A DNA stretch of 64,000 nucleotides. Source: Paramecium octaurelia (lineage: Eukaryota > Ciliophora > Oligohymenophorea > Peniculida > Parameciidae). Shown piece by piece: positions 47,783-60,019 of this stretch (the stretch's first letter is position 1; every line of letters begins with the position of its first letter). The stretch covers positions 533,474 through 597,473 of the forward strand of contig CAJJDP010000023.1 in the NCBI GenBank assembly GCA_905182995.1. The letters are read 5' to 3'. A model generated the notes under the pieces. It saw only the letters and a list, made by a program, of their open reading frames with translations. It had not been told where the DNA came from and did not search any database. Both the position numbers and the translations under genes were made by a program.

Positions 47783-50344
47783 ATGTATTAGGAAGACACC
47801 CTTAACATAAATCAAATTCAATTTAATCAACTTCTATTGGAGGCTCACAGTCAATTTTAACTAAGAGATATGAATCAGGCAATTAGATTATATGAGGAAG
47901 CTTTGAATTGCCAAGAGGCTGGAAGAGGTAAAATCAAATATAAATTACAAGATATTGATAGAATGGCTATAATCCTTGCTAATTTGGGCATAATTTATTT
48001 TCATAATTGCGATTATAAATAAGCAACTGAAAAGCTAATTTAAGCATTCACAATGCTGGATAGAAAGAATGATTTCAAATGTGCATTACTAATTAAGATT
48101 TTAGTAAATTTAAATTTGATATCAATTCTAGGGAAATTTAGCAATTATCAAGTTAATAACAACAGAATTTTAAGAATGCAAAGATTATAATGACTAAGCA
48201 ATTCAATTAATTTTATCAGCGTATAAGTTAATAATATTTTAGTTAACCCCCATTGTAATATCAGCTTTTCAAAGAGCTCATGTACATATATTATAGGTTT
48301 TAATCATTTGAAGCTATGGGAGATGGCAATTTTGAAAATCTAGAATAAAAGTGTACTGAAATTTATATAATACTAATGTAGATGATGGATAGAGTTTAGC
48401 ATGCTTTTATTCTTCAATGGGATTGAATCGTGAACTATGTGGAGACATGGCCCTTGCCTTTAGGTATCATCAGAAGGCTCTAAAATTATGGTATGAACTT
48501 AAGGAAAATGGGTTTATTGTAATTACATTAAGAAGAATCTTAACAATAGCACAAAATGAAAGAATGGATTGTAAGGATTATGTGTAATAATTATAAAAAT
48601 GTATGTAATCTCCTGAATTAAGGGGAATCAGCCCAGAAATTTTGTTTAAGGATTGTGAAAAAAAGTTATAATGTGCTAGAGAAGTATATATTTATTACAT
48701 TTTTCATTTAGATAACCACATCATTGCAAAAATTGGAATAATAATTGAATTATCAAAAGAATTAGTAATTATTGTCATAGCCGTTAACGGTTAAATAACA
48801 AGATGAATTTTGGAAACTTGCCCTCAAATTAAGACTCAAGAGAGCTATCCAATATTGCTATCATCAAATGTCATAATAGGAAGTTGAAAATGCATCTTTA
48901 CTATCATAATCTATTGCGTAACTCGAACATTCTTTGAAGTTATTGGACTAGCAATAACCATATGAAAACTATTTATAAAATTTACCATTTACAAAGGAAT
49001 CAGTCAATATTATCAAATCTCATTTATTAAAATTCAATCGAATCTGCTTGAAAATATAATTACAACCCTTTCTCAACTATCTTTATTAGTTAAAACAAGA
49101 TGATGATTAAGGACAATAGCATTTTTAATAGTAGCAATTTAATTCAAAATTTTAGTCTAATTAACCATACAATTAGTAAATTTAAAATTCAAATTATTAA
49201 ACTTAACAATAACCACAGTCTTTATCTAATAGATAAAAGTAACTTGATTCTATAAATTCATAATACAACTCTTAACAAAGTTAGGCTAATAATGATTACT
49301 AAAATTAATTGAATGTTTAATCCTATCACTCAACAAATGATTAATAAAACTATATGGTAAGAGGTTAAAATCCAGTCTAATATTAAAATAATCAATATTA
49401 ATAATTTAATAACCCTACGCAGAGCAATTATCCACAAAATAACCAAATTGAACAACAAGATTTCAAATAGTAGAAGTAATAAACAATGTATGCAAATAAT
49501 TATGAGTAGCAGTAATTAAAAAATAGTGGGTAATTTGGATCATAAATTATGGGTGTTACTGGAAATAATCAATCGAAAGTTAATAATCCCTAATAATAAT
49601 AATTTTATTAGTCATAGTAATAGTAATAATAGTAATAATAATAATCGTAATATTAATAATAATAAGCAAATCTAAAATTCTCAAAATCTTAATAGAATCC
49701 TTAACAAGTAAGATAAGGTTAAAATATGACAGTTTCTCTAACAAAGTCATAAAAATTAAAAAATGTAAGTCTTCTTAACGCTGCCTATAGAACCGTCATG
49801 TTGGGAGATTAACTTACTAAATGCAACAAGTCTTCAAATGGAAGAATAGAAAGATTTTTCATTCTAGCTAATGATGGAACTTTTAGATGGGCTCAAAATA
49901 ATAAACATATTAATGACCCAAAGTCTGTAAACTCCTATCTGGTTTCCGATATAAGAGGTTTATTGTATGGAAAAGTAACAGATGTTCTTAGAAAATCATA
50001 CAATGACAAATTAGAACCTTGGTTATGCTTTTCTTTGGTAATGAAAACTAGATCAATGGACTTTTACGCCCAACCTTTATAAGTATTAATTTTCATTCCT
50101 ACTTTAGATTAACTCTTGGGTCTTTGCAATGTCTGAAGAAATAAAAAGAAGAAATCCTTCTGCATTTGTGATTACCCCAGGGAAGATGTTATGGAGAAAA
50201 ATAAAGATTATCTTACACTGGTATTTTGTGGATAAAAAAAAAGAAAAAGGAGGGAATAAAAAAAAGATTTAGCGCGAAATTAGATTTGCTAAACTATTGG
50301 TTTTATATGCAAATAATCTATAGAGATTACCTTAAATATAATGA
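47783..50344 (+). CDS. TPR, poly-Q and PH-domain protein
   Basis: An 801-residue protein. Six introns (47928-47951, 48104-48131, 48221-48242, 48353-48381, 48684-48711 and 50083-50107; 22-29 nt) leave exactly 802 codons. The N-terminal 250 residues are TPR-like helices: MNQAIRLYEEALNCQEAG, RMAIILANLGIIYFHNCDY, and GDMALAFRYHQKALKLWYEL. A 250-residue Gln/Asn/Tyr-rich disordered stretch follows, mostly TAA/TAG codons. The C-terminus is a PH-like domain: RIERFFILANDGTFRWAQ, SDIRGLLYGKVTDVL, PWLCFSLVMKTRSMDFYAQ and the closing helix INSWVFAMSEEIKRRN. It is probably a membrane-lipid-binding adaptor. The low-complexity linker could support condensate behaviour, which is speculation. Confidence 0.78.
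49591..49665 (+). repeat. Glutamine-codon run (TAA/TAG)
   Basis: Twenty of 25 consecutive codons are TAA or TAG, read as glutamine, inside the linker of the TPR/PH gene. The surrounding 700 bp are also rich in these codons. The run is both a low-complexity trinucleotide repeat and direct evidence for the altered genetic code. Confidence 0.85.
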
Positions 50345-50617
50345 TTATTTCATAGTTTTATAATACAATTTTATTTATTGACATAATAAATACTAAGATC
50401 ATAGATAAAAAATTATTTTTGAGTTGATGGTTACATCGCAATTATATTGATATTTCAGAAAGTTGAAATATTTGCATAGATATAATTGAAATCAATATGC
50501 TAACAAATGATTAAGAAATCAGATCAAACATCAATGATTTTACAATTAAATAATTGATTAAAATCAATTCAGAGTTATAAGGTAAATTTAATTTAACAAT
50601 TTAATAAAAATTTATTA

Positions 50618-51607
50618 TCATCTTTGTAAACTTAATCCTTAAAAATAGGATTGATAACTTAAATCTTCTGCTTCAAAAACAGAATTTCTTCGTATTTCTT
50701 TTTTACTTTTTGCTCTAAATAAAATTAAGGTTAGAATTATTGGCAAAAAATATGTAGATAGTTTTACTAATGCATGTATCAAAGCATTCAGTGAATCTGA
50801 GAAATTATAACCTTCATCTCCAAAATGACCAATTATTCTACAATCAGACGAAATCATATATAAGAAATTAACTATCAGCAAAATTATTGATCCAAACAGG
50901 CTTATATAACACAAGATTCTTAATAATTGTAAAATTCAATACTTTAACTAAAAAAAATGAGATTTTTATTGCTTGGTTTATTATTCATTTATTAGAAGAT
51001 TTTAAATATTTTACTAAAATCTTTTGTTTAATTTTTAGACAACTGCTAAAAAACCTATTTATGTTAATAAGCTGACAGATCTGAATACTGTAAATGAAAT
51101 TTCTAATCTAATTTTAGATATTTAAACTTACATTTACACATCACTTACTTAGATCTTGCTTCAATTACAGACATAATAAAAGTTGTAATATCTAGGGTTA
51201 TGAGAACTCCAAAGATAATTAGAATTATATTAAGATTTCTTCTTTAAGTTGACCCTACAACTAATTTTTTTCCAAAATAGTATATTAAGCACGCTTAATA
51301 TACTTAAAAAGCCAATTCCTCAAGAAAATAAAATGTTCTATGAATTCTTTACAAATTATATATAAAATAAACTAATATTACTAATATCTTACAAATGAGA
51401 GAAAGTATAATTAGTATTAATATTTTCGTCGAAATTCTCTATAATTTTCTGCATTGTTTCCTAAAAATCAGAACAATAGTAATTGACAGACAAATCAAAC
51501 TCATTATTTCTAAGATCCAAGCTCTACAATAATTAATAAGCATTCTGATATTACAAACAACATTCAAGAACTAAAAAATCACTGAAACATTCTATTGCTC
51601 CTTTCAT
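50618..51607 (-). CDS. Putative membrane protein, exon structure incomplete
   Basis: Minus-strand frames in this interval read as a small membrane protein. The last exon contains ISLFGSIILLIVNFLYMISS and LVKLSTYFLPIILTLILF, ends in a basic-to-acidic tail and stops at TGA 50618-50620. A segment near 51200 reads NIILIIFGVLITLDITTFII, another span. A possible first exon starts at 51607 (MKGAIECFSDFLVLECC, then Cys-containing polar sequence). Three or four spans with a Cys-rich loop would fit a tetraspanin-like protein, but I could not place all the introns, so boundaries and topology are tentative. Confidence 0.4.
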
Positions 51608-51671
51608 TGTTGAAAATTCCTTTTAAATTAATTCCTTTTTAAAACAATATATATTTATTTTATATGCAATA

Positions 51672-52493
51672 ATGTCATATTATGATAAGTTGTAACTTCA
51701 TTCTATAAGCTTTTGCCCATCTTAGATCTCTTGGTAACTAAGTTAAATTATATGCTTAATGGATTTTTCAAGACATTTAGAAAAATTCACAAGGTTGTAA
51801 TGAGATAACACAATTTAATTGAATTATTTTTCAATTTTAATGATCAAAACATCAAGCTTGTTTGATAAATTATGTTTATGAAAAAAGATATGGCTTCATG
51901 GATTTGCATTCATCGGAAGCTTTGCCTAAGAATGATATTCTCCATATATCAAAGCTTTCATAAACGATAAAAGTCAAATGAAGATGATTACATTTTAAAA
52001 CACTATTAGAATAAGGAAACTATCTTTAGTCAAAATTGATAGATATTATGCATCTCCTGATAAGCACTTCTTACACAATTTCATAACTCAACATAACGAA
52101 GCTTAAAAGTGTGCATAAAATCTACTTTCCAGGCAAATTAGAATATAAATATATAGTGATAAATCAGAATCTGAAGATCTATTCATCTGCTTGTTGTGCC
52201 TAAGGCAAAAACATCTATAAGGACATAGCTTAACAGTTCTTAGAGGATTATTCGCAACTTAAATCGATAATGCATTTGGATAGTTTAGTTTTGGAAAATG
52301 TGTATAGCTTCCTACAGCAACAGCGAATTTTAACATAGTTACAGGAAACCTATGAAAAAATAATCATGATTACATGAAAACAGCAGAAATTGAGATTGAA
52401 GAACAAAAGTCTTCCTCAAGGCAACCATATTTGATCAATATAAGATAATATGCACTGAAGCTAGAGGTCTTTTTTGAGGTTACTTGGGAATGA
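51672..52493 (+). pseudogene. Probable pseudogene
   Basis: Clear protein-like pieces occur in different frames with no short introns to join them. From about 52040 a long frame reads YYASPDKHFLHNF, then SLTVLRGLFATQIDNAFGQ and TATANFNIVTGNL, is interrupted by TGA at 52353-52355, and continues in the same frame as NNHDYMKTAEIEIEEQKSSS to TGA 52491-52493. The bases around the TGA look like a one-base loss followed by a one-base gain. Upstream, MSYYDKLQLHSISFCPSQ (from ATG 51672) and RYGFMDLHSSEALPKNDIL lie in other frames separated by stops. A functional paralogue elsewhere in the genome is likely. Confidence 0.5.
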
Positions 52494-52644
52494 TAATACT
52501 ATAGATTAAATTAAGTTAGCGATTCTTATTTGTGAAAAACTTATTACATTAATATTAATTCAAATTAGTTACTGATTCTTTGTTAAATCATTAATAGTGT
52601 GTATATTTGAATAAAAAAAGGTTAAATTATTAATAATATTAAAA

Positions 52645-54009
52645 ATGAATATTTAATAATTGATTGACTTATTTACTTAGAGATATAATGGACTTCAGCC
52701 ACAGTTTTTAGTTAAAGCCCCAGGAAGAGTTAATGTAATCTAATCATAAATGCTAGTTAATTGGTGAGCACATCGATTATATGGGATATGGAGTATTACC
52801 ATTTGCTTTAGAACAATCTTGTTTTATGCTATTTGCCATAGATGGAAATGACATACAGATTTAGCATGCTGATGAACAATAGTTTAAACAATTCAATCTT
52901 TCAGTGAATCCCAAGGAACAATACAATGAAATCTAAAACTATATTAAATATGTACTTGCTGGATATAGGGCAGGGATTTAATATGGTAATGCAAATTAAG
53001 GAATCAAGATATTGATTAGTGGCAATGTCCCATTTTCTTCAGGATTATCCTCATCTTCATCCTTGGTGGTGGCATCCTCTTTAATGAGTTTATAAGTTAG
53101 CGGAAAAACTTAATAAGATATTGATAGACATTAGTTTGTTGATTAAATTATTAAATTTGAAAGAGAAGCAGGCACAGCTTGTGGAGGGATGGATTAGACT
53201 ATATCAGTTTTTGGACAAGAGGGATCTGCATTATATATTGAATTTGACCCATTAAGATTAACTTAAGTCAACCTACCAAAAGGATATTCATTCATCATTG
53301 CTAATTCATTGACAGAATCAACTAAGTTAGAAACACTTGGAAAGCATTACAATAAAAGAGTAGTTGAATGTAGAATTGGAATTAAATTGATAGAATTGAC
53401 TTTAAATCTTGAAACAAATTTTAAAACTTTGAAATAATTATAGGATTATTTACAATTATCACTTGATTCTATGGAAGAACTTTGTAAATTTATTCCAAAA
53501 GGAGAGATAGATTTAGAACAATTGGAATATTTGCATTTACCTGTGCTTTTAGCGGATATTCCTTACTTTGAATTAGTATTAAATTAGAATAAAAGTGTAA
53601 ATCCTTACAATAGATTGGCTCATGTGGTAAAGGAAGCTCAAAGAGTGATTAAATTCAAAAATATATGCGACTCTAAGATATCAGATGATGCTAAGGCAAT
53701 TTTATTAGGTTAACTGATGAATCAAAGTTAAAAATCTTGCAAAGAATTATATGAGTGTTCATCGGAGAACATTGATAAATTAACAAGTTTGTGTATTAAA
53801 AATGGAGCTTTGGGAAGTAGATTAACTGGAGCAGGATGGGGAGGATGTACAGTTAGTTTAGTCAAAGAGGCAGAAGCAAAGAATTTCAAAAACAAAGTAT
53901 GTTTTATTATTAATACTAGATTATTGAGTTCTTCTATAATCACATTGAAAACTAAGATCATATTTTTTCAACTCAACCATCTTAAGGTGCCTCCATCATT
54001 AAACTATGA
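52645..54009 (+). CDS. GALK2-like N-acetylgalactosamine kinase/galactokinase
   Basis: GHMP-family sugar 1-kinase. Introns 52735-52756 and 53897-53919 (22 and 23 nt) leave 439 residues. Motif 1 is [20 protein letters not shown] for sugar binding. The ATP-binding motif is [16 protein letters not shown], and motif 3 is [17 protein letters not shown]. The segment [17 protein letters not shown] carries the catalytic Asp. This segment and the following [15 protein letters not shown] resemble GALK2 (GalNAc kinase) more than GALK1 in my reading, but substrate preference cannot be settled by eye. The second intron is needed to reach the normal C-terminus (FSTQPSQGASIIKL). Confidence 0.92.
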
Positions 54010-54587
54010 TTGTAATTATTCAAAGCATATAATATTTGATTTTAATTTTGAATATGAGGCTTATTTTGCAAGTAGGTTTCTTTTCAATTCTCCCAATTTA
54101 TATGAGAAGAATGCCACTGCTTTTACTTTTTATTACTAAATTCTATTTAATTATATTATAATTTCGTACCTATAACTACATTCTTTTAATGTCTATTTCT
54201 CAATCATCTAAATTATTAATAAATCAACTTAAAATTTCTCATTACTAAATTTTAGTAGATCTTGATTAGAAAAATAAAATATTGTCAATATAAAATTGAG
54301 AACAATTTAGATGAATTTCATTTTATTATATTTTTGAATAACTACTGACTATTTAGATTGTTAATTCCAAGACATTTCTTTTTGGCAGAGTGTATTAGTT
54401 TGGTAAACATCAATTTAAATAATAAATAATATTGTAAATCCATTTTTATTGATATTATATTATATCAATTATATTCGATTCAAAATCTAAGGCGTTGTAT
54501 GAAACTTTTAGTTTCCATATCAAATCTGGTTTCAAAAATATCGATACATTCAACAATAATTTCTAATTAAGCATTTCTATTTTTTAT
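54010..54587. other. Intergenic, between convergent 3' ends
   Basis: AT-rich sequence between the stop of the sugar kinase gene and the stop of the minus-strand TMP-like gene. Long open frames cross it from both sides but have no family character. Nothing else is supported. Confidence 0.55.
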
Positions 54588-55625
54588 TCATTAAATTTAC
54601 CTTTATTCAGTTTATTGTCTATGTGCTCTTTCAGTATCGCTGCAAGTTTAATCCCAATCTGCCTATTCAGTAGATTTATTGAAAATAATCTTAAATTAAA
54701 AATAATAATTACGGAATCTTGAATTGAGATGTCATTCTTGATTTCTAATATTTTTTATCCAATTCTCTCATTAGCTGCATTTAAATCAGCCACACTGCCA
54801 GACAATCTTCGATTAGCCAAAAGTAATCTCTCTTTTTAAGTTAAAAAGTCTAATTCTCTTGCATCATCTGCTCTCATTTCTTCCTTTTGAACCTAAAAGA
54901 TACTGTCAACAAGAGTATCTATGATTTTAACAACCTTTTATGCTGCATTTTCTTGAGTATTTTCTTCTTATAAAACAGTCAAGAGCACATTGACCATACT
55001 ATGGAAACCCTTCTTATTTGGGAAATATTTTAAAAAGTTTTGATGATGATTCTTAAGTTCAGCAAAACTATTCTTTTTCAAAGCCCCAATTCCTTAAGAT
55101 AAGATTTTCTTTGCTTCTTAAAGGGCAGAGACTAATCCTACCAATTCATCTCTTCTTTACTCAAATTCTGACTAATGTAATTTTTTAATTAATTACTCTT
55201 TAAACATTTCTAGCTTCTTATAATACAGAGATTCTATCCAAGTTTCTCTATTCCTCTCCTTACTTATCAAATAGTTATTGTTTCTTATCATTTTATTCTT
55301 ATTAAAGTAGGGGTAGTCTTTCTTCTGATGTAGCTTTACGTTCCTTAGCAACAGTTAATACAGCAACTGCAGCACTTGAGGCATCTTAACATGTTTTCAA
55401 TTGTCCAGTTATTTCCTCATCTTCAACTCTTTATTCATTGTTTAGATCATCTTTCATTTATTTCAAGAGATGAACAACTGTGTCAGCTGGATGTTCCTGA
55501 GATAATTACACTTAAAGTGTTTAGATGATGGTCTTTCCAAAATCACTATTTCTTAATTAAGCGAAAAAGCCTTCATCTCTAGCAAATGTGGCTCCAATCA
55601 AAAAAACCAATAAAATGATCTTCAT
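54588..55625 (-). CDS. Secreted coiled-coil protein, TMP-like
   Basis: Likely a member of, or relative to, the trichocyst matrix proteins. Introns 55318-55339 and 54690-54712 (22 and 23 nt) leave 330 residues. The signal peptide MKIILLVFLIGATFA precedes an all-helical mature part: HLLKQMKDDLNNEQRVEDEE, ELVGLVSALQEAKKILSQG, VVKIIDTLVDSIFQVQKEEM and LSGSVADLNAANERIGQKIL, ending in a Gln/Thr/Cys tail (DWDQTCSDTERAHRQQTEQR). Length and layout match the two TMP genes in this window, although sequence similarity is modest and the codon bias is weaker, so expression may be lower. It could belong to another secreted coiled-coil family. Confidence 0.68.
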
Positions 55626-55659
55626 TTAATTAAAATATTCAAAAACGAATACACATTAC

Positions 55660-57629
55660 TCATATCATAGATATTGATGACTCTTTCCTAGGCTATTGTA
55701 TCTCTTATCCTTCTGATTCATCCACTTCAGATGGCTCCTCTGAATCGACCTCCTCTTCATCCATTTAATCTTCATCTTCTTATCCATCTTCTCCTTCCTC
55801 TTAGTAATCTTCTTCGTCATCAGCATTCTCCTAGAAATTAGGCTATAAATTATAATCTTCATTATAATACCATCAGTAAATCTGAAGGAAGGGTCTTTTG
55901 AACTTTTGAAGGACTAACACTCAAATCAATCTTGCTATTTTAAGACAATAACACTGATATGCTTCTGGCTGCCTTTTCAAGAGTCTGTATGGTTTTGTTG
56001 TCAGCCACAACAGCACTTTTAGTTTTAGACAAAGTCAAGGATTTCTTAGCTGAAATTTATTGTTAGAAATTCATTTGTAATTACTACAGCTAACCTGTTA
56101 GATTTGCCAATTATTGTTTCAATTTCCTATTTTTATCCACAGCCTCCTCATTTTCTGCTTCCAAAATTAAACTTTACTTTTTAACCTTATAATTCTCAGA
56201 TTCTAAGTTCTTGATTTTCTCTCTTAATTGCTTAATCTTTTGTTCAAGTGATTTCTATTAATATAAAATTATCTATTACGTTATTGTTCTCTAAAATCTA
56301 CTAAAATTTGTCAGAACTCTGAGGAGAATCTGATACTAATTTCAAATTCCTTATAAATTTACACAACTAAAAGGTGTTGATTGTCAAAGCATAATCTGGA
56401 ATTGTAGGATGAACACACAATACTAAAGAAATTTGCAATTATGGCCATCTTAGAATCTATGTCAATTCTTTTCCTTTGTCCTTCATTGCTAGAGATTCAT
56501 TTAAGCCTTCTTCTGCATTTTAAAACTACTTTTAATTCAAATTTGAATTTGATGTAAAAACAATGAACTTCTTAACTTGAGTTTCTTTGTTAAATTATAA
56601 TACTGTTTCAATGTAGAGTTTTCTTATTTTCACATATTTCTTACTATTATCCTTTATGGTCATTTTAAGTTTGTTGAGTATTATTAACCTCAATTTTGAT
56701 ATTGATAATTCAATTTCTCTTACTTTGCTTTCATTATCTCTTTTACTTTACTCTTTGTTGAGAATTATTTCACTATCGCTTGGATGCTTAGGCTAGCCAT
56801 TAAAGAACTCTTCATAGACAATCTTTACTGTTAATTGTTTGTAATCTTCATTTTATTAAAAGATTTCAAATTGTTATTTTATTTGACTTATTAAGGTATC
56901 TAGATATTAGATTAGGAAATGCTTTTTATTTGTTCTTGATGCCCCATATATCAAACACAATTAATTCGATAGCAGAAGTCCTTTACCCTAATGTATACTG
57001 TGTTATCTATCCAATTATTGAAGCGAGTATTAGAGATCTTGACTTATGACATCAAAATGATAGGTGTCGAAGTATGATTGTTCTAATCCTGATTTAAGCT
57101 ATTTGATTACTTTAACATTTTCGTATTTTCCTTTTATAATGTCTACAAAAGGAGATTTGAAATTTTAAGAACCTTTAATAAATAGCAAACTTGCCACATC
57201 TTTGGGATGATCTTTAGTAGACTTAAGAATAGCACTGGGGTTTAATTGCTTTTATGGTGTGCTATACTAAACAATTGATTTATCAAGTTTGGATGGTGAT
57301 GAAATCCTTTGACGTAGTTGTCTAATTTCATTCTTCAATTTCACATTTTCTTATTATAAATTTGACAGTGTTTTATCATAATATTTCACTTGATTGTTTT
57401 GAATCTATTTAAGTAGATTTTTATTGTCTTTTTGCAATTATTTTATTTGTTGTGATTATTCTTTGCTATTATTCTGTAAAGACTAAAATGCATCAATAGT
57501 AATTCCTAATTATTAGAATTAAGAGAATTAAGAAATTTGGTTTTGCAAATCAAAATTTTATTGCTACAAATATTCAATATTCTTTTCTTGGTATTAGATT
57601 TGCTCCTCTAAACTCTTGAATTACATCAT
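55660..57629 (-). CDS. Divergent kinesin-like protein with degenerate P-loop
   Basis: A 638-residue protein. Introns 56255-56279 and 55843-55870 (25 and 28 nt) give 639 codons. Residues 1-120 form a Gln-rich coiled coil (RQLRQRISSPSKLDKS). A central domain reads as a worn kinesin motor: DVASLLFIKGSQNFKSPFVD, then QLCLIYGASRTNKKHFL where YGQTGSGKT is expected, and the closing ISLVLCVHPTIPDYALTINT, parallel to the switch II/neck end of motors. At the P-loop the second Gly is Asn234 and the Thr is Lys236, so ATP hydrolysis is doubtful. A second coiled coil and an acidic tail follow. The order coil-motor-coil recalls kinesin-14 with an extension. ATGs at 57629 and 57626 are adjacent. Confidence 0.6.
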
Positions 57630-58095
57630 TTAATTTGTTAAATAAATTTAATTTATTTCTCATTCAAATAAAAATATTATATATTTCTCGTATTAACAAG
57701 TTAACCGAACTTAATATTACATTATAAATTGCAATTGTAGATTAGTCCTTTTGCGAACAAAAGAATAAACAAAAATTTATATCATATTGTATTAGAAAAA
57801 ATAATTTTGGAAATAAATAATTTACAATAAATATTTGTTTTAGTAGTTAATTGGGGTTTTATTCTAAAATAAGCTTCTCATAGAATTTGTATAAATTTAT
57901 TGTTAAGAATTCTAGATTTAAAGGATCAAATATTATAATGATTCTGTGTAGTTTACAGAATGCAACAAGAATAGAATGAATTGATGAATCAATACGAAGA
58001 ACTTAGATTATTAAAATTAAAGAAAAATAGCAATTTATAAGTGTTGTAATGAAATAAATCGTAAATAAATTTATTTTAGAAAATATCATTTTAAT
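57630..58095. other. Intergenic, divergent upstream regions
   Basis: Spacer between the kinesin-like start and the SF-assemblin start. A plus-strand ATG at 57960 opens a 30-codon protein-like frame (MQQEQNELMNQYEELRLL) ending at TGA; a 39-nt intron would be needed to extend it, so no gene is called. Confidence 0.5.
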
Positions 58096-58986
58096 ATGCT
58101 CCTTTCTACATCGAAACTTGCAACATCAAAATTATCCAGATCATAATTATCAAGTCCCCAAAGGTCGACGGTCAATTATCTAAGCCAAGACTTGGATTCA
58201 CCATCGAGACAAAGAATCAAGTTATTATCTGATAAATGGAATCACATTCAGAATGGAATTGACAAGGATAAATTGGAGAAGAGAGAAGTATTAGAGGAGA
58301 GAATTAAAATCATTGAAGACGTGTTGTCATAGGAAAAACCAAAGGATGAGTAGAGATTTAAAATACTTAAAGATTAAGTGCTTAAATTGTAAGATCATGC
58401 ACATAATTAAAAATCTGAAAGAGAGGTACTCCTATTATTGTAATATAGGCATTTGACGATAAAAAGGAGAAAGATTTTAGAATATTATCAGACAATGTTG
58501 CACTTTCATTTGAGCAAGAGAAAAATGCTAGAGGATAAGCAGAAACAAAGTTATAAAAGCAAATAGATGAAAGATTTGCTTAAATTACATTAACAATCAC
58601 TAGAAACACCCATCAATATGAAGATAGAAGTTAAGCGAAAATAGCTGAAGTCTTATAGCAAATCTCAGTAGTAAAAAACTAATTAGATCAAGAAAGATAA
58701 TCAAGGTATTTTAATTAAATAATATTAAATTAGAGAAGAGTCAGCTGAATCTTTATCTGAACAGATTGATTCTGAAATTAATAAGTTTTCTGATTAATTA
58801 CTTATAGAAAAGAAGGTTAGAGAAGAAACTTAGGGAAAGATATTTAGAATGATCGAGGATGTTCACGGTAAATTGCAATAAGACATCAATTATGAAAGAA
58901 GAGAGAGGGAGGCCACAACTGAAGCTTTGTTAAAACTGTTGGAAGATGCATGCATCAAAATAGATAAAAATTTTAGATCATTCTGA
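58096..58986 (+). CDS. SF-assemblin (striated fibre protein)
   Basis: Coiled-coil protein that polymerises into the striated rootlet fibres of basal bodies. Introns 58426-58448 and 58706-58733 (23 and 28 nt) leave 279 residues, the usual size. The Ser/Pro-rich head (TSKLATSKLSRSQLSSPQR) precedes a long rod: WNHIQNGIDKDKLEKREVLE, FRILSDNVALSFEQEKNARG and QIDERFAQITLTITRNTHQY. The conserved C-terminal segment is REETQGKIFRMIEDVHGKLQ, then YERREREATTEALLKLLEDA and a final cysteine. Head, rod and tail match the family. Both introns are required to keep the rod in frame. Confidence 0.88.
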
Positions 58987-59115
58987 TTTATCATTAATAA
59001 TATATATATTAATTAATTTTTAGTATACAATAATTCTTTTTTAAACTTGGGCTAATATAAAGGAAAACATTATTGATATTTAAATTAATTTTAATATAAA
59101 AATACATTTTAATAA

Positions 59116-59970
59116 ATGAACAAAGATCAACTTATTAAATGGATATCAAATGTGATTAAAACAAAAATAATGAAGAAAGAAGATTAAACTATTTATGAAC
59201 TAGAAGCTAAAATTGGAAAATTTAAGGGCTAAAATGTCCATTCCAATAAATATTTACAATCAATCAAAGGGATGGAATAATTGGATAAAAATAATTCAAA
59301 ATACTAGTTTGAATCTAAGATAAATTTAAAGCAATATAATAATGCTTATGAATATTTAAAATAAAAGGAAAACTAAGTTGTCATTTAAAGATTAGACTTT
59401 TCATTAAACAAACAACAAAGGAACTCATTTCAAATCATCAATAACTAAATATCTGCAGTATTGATTGAAAAGCAAAAGAATTTATAAGAAAACATTGATA
59501 TAATAAATGATAAAATTCATTTCAGAATATCTCTAAATTAGGAAAAAACTCTATCAAAGAGCTTAAAAGATATCATTGCTCAAATGCCTTCAAGAAAATA
59601 ACATGCAAACTTTATAAGATTGAAGCAAACCTTATTTATTAAAGAAAACCATCTAGAATTTGCACTTTCTAAAGTTTCTTCAATCGTCAAATATGATCCC
59701 GAATTTTAAAAGATTCTTGATGAAATTTCTTCATCAAAATGCATTAATATTCAAAATAAATTAGAATAGATCTTTAAAGATTAGAATCTGACTGATTATG
59801 AATTTGAAATTGAAGTAGCATAAATAAAAGATTTTAATGATGAGTAAATTGAGTAATTATCAAAAGATCTCTTAAACTAAATAGATGTATTTTGGGGCAT
59901 ATTAAATTTCAACCAAATTGAGGATGAATAAAAACCTGAAAAGAAAGTCAGATTGAATCAAAATGAATGA
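59116..59970 (+). CDS. Unrecognised helical protein, 284 residues
   Basis: Not recognised. A single frame without introns, from ATG 59116 to TGA 59968-59970. The product is charged and helical with Lys/Gln/Asn richness: IYELEAKIGKFKGQN, EKTLSKSLKDIIAQMPSRKQ, LEFALSKVSSIVKYDPEFQK and IDVFWGILNFNQIED near the C-terminus. There is no signal peptide, membrane span or metal motif. Much of it is predicted coiled coil by eye. It lies between SF-assemblin and C1D on the same strand with spacers of 129 and 49 bp. Confidence 0.6.
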
Positions 59971-60019
59971 TTAATATTGTAATTATTGAGTTTGTTTTAT
60001 TAAATTATATAAATAATTA

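Noticed and set aside
57960..58062. Short frame MQQEQNELMNQYEELRLL before SF-assemblin
   Set aside because: It ends at TGA after about 30 codons; extending it would need a 39-nt intron and a frame that conflicts with the well-supported SF-assemblin start.
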